From an uncultured Lachnospiraceae bacterium (GTDB lineage Bacteria; Bacillota; Clostridia; Lachnospirales; Lachnospiraceae): a stretch of DNA of 38,808 nt. Under the pieces are notes generated by a model. The model saw only the letters and a program-made list of their open reading frames with translations, did no database searches and was not told the origin of the DNA. This document shows positions 1 to 7,633 of this stretch, in pieces (position 1 is the stretch's first letter; each line of letters begins with the position of its first letter). A program made the translations under genes and the position numbers. The stretch spans positions 1 through 38,808 of the forward strand of contig CANQPM010000028.1 in the NCBI GenBank assembly GCA_947625775.1, written 5' to 3'.

Positions 1-13
1 TTACAACACTGTT

Positions 14-114
14 TTTGTTGGACTTTGGGATGAAATAGTATTACGGCGTATAATAATGTATTACCGCGAAAAAATTTGTTGGACTTTTGTTGGACTTACA
101 ACTTTTTGTTGCAC
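14..114. repeat. Short direct repeats in the spacer downstream of hemZ
   Basis: The 12-base word TTTGTTGGACTT occurs at 14-25, 75-86 and 86-97, and a related TTTTTGTTGCAC lies at 103-114. A second, different pair, GTATTACGGCG at 38-48 and GTATTACCGCG at 58-68, matches at 10 of 11 bases with a 20-base period. TTACAAC at 1-7 and again at 96-102 precedes a similar T-rich word, so a larger unit may be partly duplicated. The block ends about 35 bases before the hemZ stop codon. I see no ORF and no intrinsic terminator in it. It could be the edge of an intergenic repeat element or a protein-binding array; the sequence does not decide. Confidence 0.6.
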
Positions 115-150
115 GAAACACTCAATTTTTATTAACTAAAATCTTGAATA

Positions 151-1635
151 TCAATCACTGAATAACACACGTTTTCGCTCGATCATCTCGTCGATTCGCT
201 CGATATATTGAGCGACTTCCTTGACATTCTCGCGCCGCTTAATGTTCCCGTCCAGGTACACCCGCTTTGAGATGCTCCCGGCTCCCAATGCCACGATGGT
301 CTGTTTCTCCTCCATAATCAATATATTATAAATCCCATACTTCCCCTCCCGCGCATAACCAACATTTTCAAAATTCCCCGACATATTTTTCTGCCTGTAC
401 AGATAATACGGCTTCATTCCAAGCCTCTCTGCGCCCTCTCTTGCGATGCGCATTGTATTGTCCGTGTTTATCAGCATACTGATGCCGTTCTCCTCAATCC
501 ACTGGCTGAGCCTTGACGCGCGCTTTATTGCAAGCGAATGAACCGTCAGGCTGTCAGGATTAAGCATTTCTATCTCATGTATCGTATTTTCAACATCTGC
601 CTCAATCTCATTAGGCAGCCCAAGTATCATATCCATGTTTATATTGTCAAAGCCGACACTCCTTGCCATGGCAAATGCCTCTTTTACCTGCAAAACCGTG
701 TGCCGCCTGCCAATCAGCCGCAGAGTTTCCTCCTTCATAGTCTGCGGGTTTATCGAAATTCTGGTAACGCCATATTTTTTCATGACCTCAAGCTTTTCCC
801 GCGTAATGCTGTCCGCGCGCCCCGCCTCAACAGTAAATTCCCTCACGCCGCTAAAGCTAAAGCTTTCCCTAATCTTTCCAAACAGCCGCGCAAGCTCGTC
901 AGCCTCAAGCGTAGTGGGCGTGCCTCCGCCGACATAGACCGTATCAAGCGGCTTACCATTGTAGATTTCCGAAATAAAATCTATCTCCTTAAAAAGCGCA
1001 TTAAGGTATTCATTAATTCTCTCCTTCCAAGCCGCTATCGGATAAGAGGTAAACGAACAGTAAAGGCAGGTCGTAGGGCAGAACGGTATCCCTATGTAAA
1101 GGCTGTAGCCGTCACGGCAGTTGACTGTGTCAAGTATCTGCATTTCACGTCTGGCAATGTCAACGCTAAGCCGCGCTTTCTCATCGCTTACCGCATGCTC
1201 CTTCCGTAGCCACTCAACCGCACTGTCATCATCTACACCCTCTGCCAGCATGCCCATCGCAAGCTTGGTTGGCCGCACTCCCGTAAGATTCCCCCACGGA
1301 AGTGTCCTTCCCGTATAATCGCACAGCTTTTCATACAGCGTAAGCTTATGCCATTTTTTTGACACTTGTGTCATATTTGAACCAAAATAAGCGGAATAAT
1401 TTTTCCCTTTCGCGTCAATTCTTATATACAGTTCAAGCCTGAAATCGTAAAACTCAACCCGCACCTCGTTCCCGCAATCATCTTCTACACTGTACTGGGC
1501 TATATCCATTGTCCTGATATCATGCTCTGGATAAAACGCCTTTATAAGCGCATGCAAATCATACTGATAATTTATTCTGTTTGTATAAACCCTAATCAAC
1601 TCTATCCTCTCCTGCCGCCTATCCGTCTTTTGCAT
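151..1635 (-). CDS. hemZ: HemZ-type coproporphyrinogen III oxidase-like radical SAM protein
   Basis: Likely an oxygen-independent coproporphyrinogen III dehydrogenase-like enzyme that uses a [4Fe-4S] cluster and S-adenosylmethionine. The cluster motif is visible as CPTTCLYCSF (CxxxCxxC) after the sequence YIGIPF, followed by the family's VYVGGGTPT strand and the conserved arrangement of HemN/HemZ proteins. A long N-terminal region (about 170 residues) before the radical SAM core is typical of HemZ rather than HemN. About 494 residues, normal for the family. The ATG at 1635 was chosen over an upstream TTG at 1656; neither has a clear ribosome binding site. A terminator lies between it and the preceding hydrolase gene, so it may be transcribed separately. 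Whether it makes haem or serves another radical SAM role is not shown by the sequence. Confidence 0.88.
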   Translation of the reverse strand: MQKTDRRQERIELIRVYTNRINYQYDLHALIKAFYPEHDIRTMDIAQYSVEDDCGNEVRVEFYDFRLELYIRIDAKGKNYSAYFGSNMTQVSKKWHKLTLYEKLCDYTGRTLPWGNLTGVRPTKLAMGMLAEGVDDDSAVEWLRKEHAVSDEKARLSVDIARREMQILDTVNCRDGYSLYIGIPFCPTTCLYCSFTSYPIAAWKERINEYLNALFKEIDFISEIYNGKPLDTVYVGGGTPTTLEADELARLFGKIRESFSFSGVREFTVEAGRADSITREKLEVMKKYGVTRISINPQTMKEETLRLIGRRHTVLQVKEAFAMARSVGFDNINMDMILGLPNEIEADVENTIHEIEMLNPDSLTVHSLAIKRASRLSQWIEENGISMLINTDNTMRIAREGAERLGMKPYYLYRQKNMSGNFENVGYAREGKYGIYNILIMEEKQTIVALGAGSISKRVYLDGNIKRRENVKEVAQYIERIDEMIERKRVLFSD

Positions 1636-1707
1636 TTTTATTTTATACGTAGTCAAACAATAACAACCAAAAACGCACTATGCAAACTTTCTAATATGCC
1701 ATTAATT

Positions 1708-1738
1708 AAAAACGTGCCTGAGCATCACCCCAGACACG
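1708..1738 (-). terminator. Intrinsic terminator after the MBL-fold hydrolase gene
   Basis: On the minus strand CGTGTCTG (1738-1731) pairs with CAGGCACG (1720-1713) as an 8-base stem with one G-U pair. It is followed directly by five T residues (1712-1708). The stem begins inside the last codons of the hydrolase and contains its TGA stop, so the terminator overlaps the gene end. It would separate hemZ from the rel-hydrolase transcript. Confidence 0.7.
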
Positions 1739-2360
1739 GATTATATTTTCTCTCATACCCTACTGTCGTCGCATCGCCATGCCCCGAATACAGCTTTGTG
1801 TCGTCAGGCAGCGTCATAATGCGCTCTCTGATGGAATCCGCAAGCGCCCTCATCGAGCCCGAATACAAGTCTGTCCGCCCTACAGAGCCGTTAAAAATCG
1901 TGTCGCCGCAAAACAGCACATTATCGTCTTTGGCGTAAAAACAGCAGCCGCCCTTTGTATGTCCCGGCGTATGGATTACCTCAAACTCCACTCCCGCCAT
2001 TGTAAAGACCTGTCTGTCATGAAAATACTCGTCAGCCTCAAATCCGTAAGGCTTTCCAAACCACCCCGAAACATTCCTGTCAGGCTCGCGCAAAATCTCC
2101 GCCTCGTCCTCATACGCATAAATCTTAGCGCCGCTAAGCTCCTTTAATTCAAGCGCCCCGCCCGTATGATCGGCATGCCCGTGCGTGAGCAGAACGCCCG
2201 CTATTTTTTCAAAGCCTAAGTCTTTGACATCATTCCAGATTACATCTCCGCGGTCGCCTGGATCAATTATCACTATCTCATCTGCGCCTTCCCTGTACAC
2301 ATAGTAGCAGTTCGTCTGCACCCCGCTGAGTACCCTTCTCTTTACCTTCAAATCCGCCAA
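1725..2360 (-). CDS. MBL-fold metallo-hydrolase (glyoxalase II-like)
   Basis: A 211-residue zinc-dependent hydrolase of the metallo-beta-lactamase fold, close to hydroxyacylglutathione hydrolase-like proteins. The metal motif reads LTHGHADHTGG (HxHxDH); further ligands are the His in VIHTPGHTKGG, the Asp in LFCGDTIF, and the His in YSGHG near the C-terminus. It starts with TTG at 2360, preceded by a G-rich ribosome binding site (GGGGGG, about 6 bases upstream); no ATG exists before the core motifs. It lies downstream of rel in a block conserved in many Clostridia. The substrate is unknown, and glutathione is generally absent in such organisms, so a different thioester or lactone is likely. 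Confidence 0.88.
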   Translation of the reverse strand: MADLKVKRRVLSGVQTNCYYVYREGADEIVIIDPGDRGDVIWNDVKDLGFEKIAGVLLTHGHADHTGGALELKELSGAKIYAYEDEAEILREPDRNVSGWFGKPYGFEADEYFHDRQVFTMAGVEFEVIHTPGHTKGGCCFYAKDDNVLFCGDTIFNGSVGRTDLYSGSMRALADSIRERIMTLPDDTKLYSGHGDATTVGYERKYNPCLG

Positions 2361-2491
2361 GCTAATCCCCCCTTATCGCTCTCACAGCTCAAATCCGCCT
2401 GAAAATAACTGCTCCAAGCATTTTTCTAAATATACAGAACACTTTAACATTTGCAGAATACCCTCTGCCATTTTAGAGTTTTCCAATATTT

Positions 2492-4852
2492 TTAGCCTGT
2501 CGTCCTCTCAATATCCAGCACATTTTCAATCGTCCGTATCTTATCTATAATGGCATTGAGCTCCTCGCGGCTCCCAATCTCAAAGCTGGTCGCCATAGTA
2601 GCTATTCCCTGCTTGCTCGTTCTTGTGTTCATCGAGCGGATATCTATATTTTTCTCAGTGATAGTCTTTGTGATATCCGCAAGCAGACCGTTTCTGTTCT
2701 GCGCGTAAATCACAATCTCCGCAAGGAACTTGTCATTTTTGGAATCAAGCACCTCAGGCTGCCATTCAGCGTCAATAAGTCTTGACCGCTCGATATCCGT
2801 AAGGCACAGGATATTCACGCAGTCAGTCCTGTGAATGGACACGCCCCTGCCCCTTGTGACAAACCCCACAATCTCATCGCCCGGCACAGGCGCACAGCAG
2901 CGCGAAAATCTCACCGCTACATCATGTATGCCGTTTACCGTGATGCCGCTCTTTCCCTTGGGGCGCATCGGCTTATTCTGGTTATTTTCCTGAATAGCCG
3001 TCAGAAGCTCATTGTCAGTCACCTGCTTTTTGTGGTCTCTGGCGTAAAGCTCCAGCATACGGTTTACAACCTGACCTTCTTTAAGCGCGCCGTGACCGAT
3101 TGCCGCAAGTACAGCCTCCCAGTCGTTAAAGCCGTATTTATGCATGACTGAAGCCCTGTATTCAGGCGTATTTACGTCACTTGGGTTTATGCTCTTTGAT
3201 TTGCAGTAGCTGTACAAAAGTTCGCGGCCTTTTACTACATTTTCTTCCTTAAATTCATTTTTAAACCACTGTGATATTTTATTTTTCGCCTGCGACGATT
3301 TGACAATGTTAAGCCAGTCACGGCTTGGACCTTTGGAATTTTGCGACGTCAGGATTTCAATACAGTCGCCGTTGTTTATCTTGTAATCAATAGTAACCAG
3401 CTTGCCGTTTACCCTCGCGCCTATCATCTTGTTGCCTACGGCGCTGTGTACGCTGTACGCAAAATCAATCGGCGTAGAACCCGCTGGCAGATTTTTGACA
3501 TCACCTGACGGCGTAAAGCAATAAACGTGATCCGAAAAAAGATCCAAATCGCTCTTTAAAAGCTTCATAAACTCTTTGTTGTCGGACACGCCCTTCTGCC
3601 ATTCAAGTATCTGACTGAGCCACGCAAGCTTTTCCTCCTCGCCGCCCGTTGATACTTTGCCGTCGCTTGCCTCCTTGTATTTCCAGTGCGCGGCAATGCC
3701 ATACTCCGCAACCCTGTGCATTTCAAAGGTTCTTATCTGTATCTCAAACGGCTGTCCCGTCGAGCCGATAAGCGTAGTGTGGAGCGACTGGTACATATTT
3801 GCCTTCGGCATAGCTATATAGTCCTTAAAACGCCCTGGCATCGGCTTATACATCTCATGGATAACGCCAAGCGCCGCATAACAGTCCTTCACGGAGTCAA
3901 CAATAATCCGCACGGCAAAAAGATCATATATCTGCTCTATGGTTTTGCCCTGGTTTTTCATCTTTTTGTAAATGCTGAAAAAGTGCTTGACGCGCCCGTC
4001 TATCTGCGCCTGTATTCCCGCGCCTAAAATGTGCTCCGATACCTCGTCCACAATATCCTGCACATACTTCTCACGCACGCTTTTCCTGAGGGCAATCTTT
4101 TCCACTAAATCATAGTACGCGTCGGGCTCGAGATATTTAAGCGCCAGATCGTCAAGCTCTATCTTTATAGTGGAAATGCCGAGCCTTTCCGCAAGCGGCG
4201 AATAGATGTCAAGCGTTTCACGCGCAATGCGCTTCTGGCTTTCTGGTGATTTGTATTTGAGCGTGCGCATGTTGTGAAGCCTGTCGGCAAGCTTTATCAG
4301 TATTACGCGAATGTCCTTTGCCATAGCAAGGAACATTTTGCGCAGATTTTCAGCCTGCAGCTCCTCGCGGCTGTTGAGCCTGTCTGGCGCGGCGTCGCCC
4401 GTGTACTGCAGCTGTTCAAGCTTTGTCACGCCGTCTACAAGCAGCTCGACATCGGGTCCAAACTGCGTTTCAAGCTCCTCGTTTGTCATAATGGTGTCCT
4501 CGACGACATCATGAAGAAGCCCCGCGATGATAGTTTCCTTGTCAAGCTCCAAATCGGCAAGGATAATCGCCACACACAGCGGATGGATAATGTACGGCTC
4601 GCCTGACTTGCGCACCTGATCCTTATGCGCTTCGCACGCCGTGGCATACGCCTTGTCAATCATGCTTATGTCGTCTGACGGGTGATATTTATGCACACGG
4701 CGAATAAGCCCCGCATACAGCGCGTCAGGGGACTGAAATTCTTTGATATATTCAATTCTGCGTTCGTCTATTCTTTGGGATTTCGCCCTGCTGCCTTTTA
4801 TAATTAGAGAATCCTCATAGGTTCCTGTCTTAGCCTGTTTGTCCTCTGACAT
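2492..4852 (-). CDS. rel: Bifunctional (p)ppGpp synthetase/hydrolase, RelA/SpoT family
   Basis: Makes and degrades the stringent-response alarmone (p)ppGpp. Domains in order: HD hydrolase (about residues 60-210, with HDVVEDT), synthetase (about 255-370, with GRFKDYIAMPKANMYQSLHT), TGS (about 410-470, near FTPSGDVKNLPAGSTPIDFA), a helical and zinc-finger region (with RFSRCCAPVPGDEIVGF), and a C-terminal ACT domain. The intact HD and ED residues and the RFKD form of the synthetase loop both fit the two-activity Rel enzymes of Firmicutes. Length of 786 residues is normal. The ATG at 4852 is preferred over a TTG at 4858. It sits 29 bases downstream of apt, probably in one transcript; a link between purine salvage and alarmone genes is common in this phylum. 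Confidence 0.97.
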   Translation of the reverse strand: MSEDKQAKTGTYEDSLIIKGSRAKSQRIDERRIEYIKEFQSPDALYAGLIRRVHKYHPSDDISMIDKAYATACEAHKDQVRKSGEPYIIHPLCVAIILADLELDKETIIAGLLHDVVEDTIMTNEELETQFGPDVELLVDGVTKLEQLQYTGDAAPDRLNSREELQAENLRKMFLAMAKDIRVILIKLADRLHNMRTLKYKSPESQKRIARETLDIYSPLAERLGISTIKIELDDLALKYLEPDAYYDLVEKIALRKSVREKYVQDIVDEVSEHILGAGIQAQIDGRVKHFFSIYKKMKNQGKTIEQIYDLFAVRIIVDSVKDCYAALGVIHEMYKPMPGRFKDYIAMPKANMYQSLHTTLIGSTGQPFEIQIRTFEMHRVAEYGIAAHWKYKEASDGKVSTGGEEEKLAWLSQILEWQKGVSDNKEFMKLLKSDLDLFSDHVYCFTPSGDVKNLPAGSTPIDFAYSVHSAVGNKMIGARVNGKLVTIDYKINNGDCIEILTSQNSKGPSRDWLNIVKSSQAKNKISQWFKNEFKEENVVKGRELLYSYCKSKSINPSDVNTPEYRASVMHKYGFNDWEAVLAAIGHGALKEGQVVNRMLELYARDHKKQVTDNELLTAIQENNQNKPMRPKGKSGITVNGIHDVAVRFSRCCAPVPGDEIVGFVTRGRGVSIHRTDCVNILCLTDIERSRLIDAEWQPEVLDSKNDKFLAEIVIYAQNRNGLLADITKTITEKNIDIRSMNTRTSKQGIATMATSFEIGSREELNAIIDKIRTIENVLDIERTTG

Positions 4853-4881
4853 TCCCAATCACCAGCCATTTTAGATTAAAA

Positions 4882-5406
4882 TTATTTTCCCTCATATTTT
4901 ATAGCAGAATCAAGCCTGTAGCCCGCAAGCCTTTCGCGTCCCTTCAAGCCCGCAAGCTCCATAAGCACTACAACGCCGACAACCTTGCCGCCAAGAGATT
5001 CAATTAATTTAATCATAGCCTCTGTCGTGCCGCCCGTAGCGATCAGATCGTCAACTACAAGCACTTTTTGTCCCGCTTTGATGGAATCCTTATGCATCTC
5101 AATGGTAGCCGTGCCGTACTCAAGCTCGTAATCAATGGAAACTGTCTCAGCAGGAAGCTTTCCCTTCTTTCTGATGAGGACAAACGGCTTGTGGTTGTTG
5201 TACGCTATGGGCGTGCCGAAAATAAATCCCCTCGACTCGGCGCCTACTACAACGTCATAATCCAAATCCTTGACAAGCTTTTCCATCTCGTCAATCGCAA
5301 GATGCAACCCGTCCGCGTCCTGCAAAACGCTTGTGACATCGCGGAACATTATGCCCTTTTCAGGGAAATCAGGTATGGTTCTCACGTATTCTTCCAATTT
5401 CTTCAT
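4882..5406 (-). CDS. apt: Adenine phosphoribosyltransferase
   Basis: Converts adenine and PRPP to AMP and pyrophosphate in cytoplasmic purine salvage. The PRPP-binding loop reads VLVVDDLIATGGT, and an earlier conserved VVGAESRGF is present, followed by the family's KLPAETVSIDYELEYG segment. Length of 174 residues is standard and the protein appears intact. Start ATG at 5406 lies about 30 bases downstream of the predicted transcription start, with GGAG as the ribosome binding site. It is the first gene of the apt-rel-hydrolase block and has a strong promoter of its own. Confidence 0.97.
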   Translation of the reverse strand: MKKLEEYVRTIPDFPEKGIMFRDVTSVLQDADGLHLAIDEMEKLVKDLDYDVVVGAESRGFIFGTPIAYNNHKPFVLIRKKGKLPAETVSIDYELEYGTATIEMHKDSIKAGQKVLVVDDLIATGGTTEAMIKLIESLGGKVVGVVVLMELAGLKGRERLAGYRLDSAIKYEGK

Positions 5407-5443
5407 AGGTCAGCACTCCATTTCCATAAAATTATAATAATAA

Positions 5444-5472
5444 ATTATAGTATTATTTTATAAATAAGTCAA
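5444..5472 (-). promoter_or_regulatory. Sigma-A promoter of apt
   Basis: On the minus strand TTGACT (5472-5467) is followed by a 17-base spacer and TATAAT (5449-5444). This is one mismatch from the full vegetative consensus with ideal spacing. The predicted start of transcription is near 5437, about 30 bases before the apt ATG. Confidence 0.8.
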
Positions 5473-5483
5473 TTATAATATGT

Positions 5484-6230
5484 TCAATGACTGGGCATCA
5501 ATGACTGGACAGCCAATTTATTATCAAACACTAAACAAACAACTTCTCTCAAATCCCTTATCTCAAAATCAATCCTTACCTCGCCAGACATCTCATCTGG
5601 CAAAGCCCTTGCCTTCCCGTCGGGATTGTACCAGCAGCACAAAATCCCCGCATTATTCCCTCCAAGCATATCACTTGTAAGCGAATCCCCCACAATCATT
5701 ATCTCATCTTTGTTTATACCATTGTCAATATTTCCAAACACATACTCAAAAAATCCCGCATTTGGCTTCTCCACTCCAATCACATCAGAAATAAAAACTC
5801 CGTCAAGCAGCTTGTCAAGCCCTGAATTTGCAAGCTTTCTGCTCTGTGCTGCGAGTGTCCCGTTCGTTACCGCATACTGCAGGACTTTCCCTTTTAGCCT
5901 TTTTACAGCCGCCTCTCCGCCCACGCAGAAAAACGCTTTATCCCCAAGCCTTATCTGATACTCCGCGTTAAACGCCGCCGCCTTTTCCACGGGCAGCCCC
6001 ATTAGCGCAAAAAAATCCTCAAACCGCCCTTCAAGCACGCGCTTTTTCTCAATCTCACCGCGTTCAAGCCGCTCCCAATAGCCCCTGTTTATCTTGGAAT
6101 ACTGCGCTATCATCTCATCCGTACATTCGCCAAGCCCGAATATATCAAAGCACTTTCTAATCGCATAGCTCTCCGCTTTGTTGAAATCCAAAAGCGTGTT
6201 GTCAATATCCCATAAAACCGCCTTAATCAT
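5484..6230 (-). CDS. HAD-superfamily phosphatase, YjjG-like
   Basis: A 248-residue HAD hydrolase. Motif I is VLWDIDNTLLDF, motif II is in YAVTNGT, the motif III lysine is in GVEKPNAGFF, and motif IV is MIVGDSLTSDMLGG, so all catalytic residues are present. The cap is helical and N-terminal, as in the YjjG group of pyrimidine nucleotide phosphatases, which act on dUMP, UMP or non-canonical nucleotides. ATG at 6230 has GGAGGGG just upstream. It is followed by the apt promoter, so it ends its own short transcript. Assignment to YjjG rests on overall layout; another small phosphate ester could be the substrate. Confidence 0.82.
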   Translation of the reverse strand: MIKAVLWDIDNTLLDFNKAESYAIRKCFDIFGLGECTDEMIAQYSKINRGYWERLERGEIEKKRVLEGRFEDFFALMGLPVEKAAAFNAEYQIRLGDKAFFCVGGEAAVKRLKGKVLQYAVTNGTLAAQSRKLANSGLDKLLDGVFISDVIGVEKPNAGFFEYVFGNIDNGINKDEIMIVGDSLTSDMLGGNNAGILCCWYNPDGKARALPDEMSGEVRIDFEIRDLREVVCLVFDNKLAVQSLMPSH

Positions 6231-6276
6231 CTCACCCCTCCATACCGCATTGACAGTACATCATAATTAAAATACA

Positions 6277-6310
6277 GCGCCCGCAAACTGTATCCTTTGT
6301 CTGCGGACGC
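6277..6310 (-). terminator. Intrinsic terminator after the PfkB kinase gene
   Basis: As minus-strand RNA, GCGUCCGCAGAC (6310-6299) pairs along all 12 bases with GUUUGCGGGCGC (6288-6277) if two G-U pairs are allowed. A 10-base loop separates the arms and UGUAUUUUAAUU follows. On the plus strand the same two positions would be C-A mismatches, so the structure favours minus-strand transcripts. Confidence 0.65.
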
Positions 6311-6344
6311 CTGTTTTTCTTGCCTGAAAACCGTTTAGGGACGA

Positions 6345-7370
6345 TTATCTGTTCATTTCAAGCTGCGGGCCTGTTGACTGGTGGTTTCTTATGATAGAAT
6401 CAATCTCCCTCAGATTTGACGAAGGCAGGTCGCCTGGTATTGTGTTCTTTACAGCCGCCGTAGCGTTGCCGTACTCCATAGCCTTCTGGCAGTCCATATT
6501 GTGGGCGAGAAGTCCGTAGAGCGCGCCTGAAATATAGGCGTCACCGCTGCCGATACGGTCTACGACGTCAATATTTTCATATGCGGGTTCCTGCACGAAA
6601 CGATCGTTGATTGCGTCGTAAACGCACGAGCCGAATGAATGTACCTTTGGAGAATGTACCGTGCGCTGAGTAGATGCGACTACGCTGATTTTGTAGTCCT
6701 TTGTAAAGCTTTTCATCATCTCCTGCACTGTGCCTTCTTTTTTAAATGTAAGCCTTGCCGTCTCCTCCGAGCAGAAGAACACGTCTACATATGGAAGTAT
6801 CTGCTCTATGCACTCCTTTGCCTCCTCGCCTGTCCAGAGGTTGCCGCGGAAGTTTACGTCAAACGAAATGAGCGTGCCGTGCTCCTTGAAACGCTTAATC
6901 ATCTCGATTGCCGTCTTCCTTGTCTCGGGGCAGAGCGCAAGCGTGATGCCTGTCGTGTGGAAGCATCTTGAAGCGCTGAACATTTCCTCTGGGAAATCAT
7001 CTATTGATATATCTGCAAAAGCGGTGCTCTTTCTGTCGTAAATTACATTCGGCTTTCTGGGATGCGCGCCGTATTCATAATAATAGATGCCAAGACGCGC
7101 GTCCTTTGCATGGTCGTAAACGAGATAGTCGTCGCTCACGCCGCAGAAACGCACTCTGTTCTGTATGTAATTGCCAAGGTCGTTGGCGGGAACCTTTGAA
7201 ATGATACCTGTCCTGAGACCTAAGAGCGATACTCCCGATACTACGTTTAATTCTGCTCCGCCTGCCTGCTTTTGAAACGCGTCTCCTCTGGTAAGACGCT
7301 CATTTACGGGCGGTGAAAGACGCAGAAGTATCTCGCCAAGCGCCAGTAAATCAAATCCTCTTTTTTTCAT
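6345..7370 (-). CDS. PfkB-family sugar kinase, likely 2-keto-3-deoxygluconate kinase
   Basis: A cytoplasmic ribokinase-fold enzyme that transfers phosphate from ATP to a sugar or sugar acid. The catalytic signature is DRIGSGDAYISGALYG near the C-terminus (GSGD in place of GAGD, catalytic Asp kept). The N-terminal substrate side shows the usual GGAELNVVSGVSLLG. SFDVNFRGNLW is typical of the 2-keto-3-deoxygluconate kinase branch. Length of 341 residues is normal. ATG at 7370, with AAAGG about 11 bases upstream. It is transcribed divergently from the solute-binding protein gene across a 263-base AT-rich spacer, and ends in its own terminator. The exact substrate cannot be read from the sequence. 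Confidence 0.85.
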   Translation of the reverse strand: MKKRGFDLLALGEILLRLSPPVNERLTRGDAFQKQAGGAELNVVSGVSLLGLRTGIISKVPANDLGNYIQNRVRFCGVSDDYLVYDHAKDARLGIYYYEYGAHPRKPNVIYDRKSTAFADISIDDFPEEMFSASRCFHTTGITLALCPETRKTAIEMIKRFKEHGTLISFDVNFRGNLWTGEEAKECIEQILPYVDVFFCSEETARLTFKKEGTVQEMMKSFTKDYKISVVASTQRTVHSPKVHSFGSCVYDAINDRFVQEPAYENIDVVDRIGSGDAYISGALYGLLAHNMDCQKAMEYGNATAAVKNTIPGDLPSSNLREIDSIIRNHQSTGPQLEMNR

Positions 7371-7437
7371 AACACACCACGACCTTTCTAAATTTATTGA
7401 ATTTATGTACTAATGTATATAGTTTATCATACAAATT

Positions 7438-7449
7438 TGGAAATTTCCA
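7438..7449. promoter_or_regulatory. Palindrome in the divergent promoter region
   Basis: TGGAAATTTCCA is a perfect 12-base palindrome between the divergent PfkB kinase and solute-binding protein genes. Its place, about 70 bases upstream of the kinase ATG and 120 bases upstream of the plus-strand promoter, would suit an operator for a dimeric regulator. Only the symmetry is seen; no regulator gene is adjacent. Confidence 0.3.
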
Positions 7450-7567
7450 CATTTATTCAGATATTTAGCAGATATTTTTTGTATATTTTTTGTGAAATAA
7501 ATATATTTTTTCATTAATCTAAATTTCCAGAATGATTGCATGCTTATTAAGTCACAATTTCTCGCCC

Positions 7568-7596
7568 TTGCCAAATATCCCCCACATTGCTATAAT
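7568..7596 (+). promoter_or_regulatory. Sigma-A promoter of the solute-binding protein and sensor kinase genes
   Basis: TTGCCA (7568-7573), a 17-base spacer, then a perfect TATAAT (7591-7596). Transcription would begin near 7603, leaving a leader of about 30 bases with a G-rich ribosome binding site before the ATG at 7634. This position also shows that the ATG at 7532 cannot be the real start. Confidence 0.8.
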
Positions 7597-7633
7597 TATT
7601 TATAACAATTTTTATTTGGGGGGACTATTATTT

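Noticed and set aside
98-112. CAAC-TTTTT-GTTG as a terminator of hemZ
   Set aside because: The stem is only four A/T-rich pairs and no T tract follows on the minus strand.
538-1209. A 223-codon plus-strand frame opposite hemZ
   Set aside because: The hemZ motifs on the other strand are unmistakable, and this frame shows no domain.
2400-2491. GCAGA-TCTGC hairpin after rel as a terminator
   Set aside because: A five-base stem without a T tract is too weak.
7532-7633. An in-frame extension of the solute-binding protein from ATG 7532
   Set aside because: The promoter (7568-7596) lies inside it, and the signal peptide starts at 7634 after a G-rich ribosome binding site.
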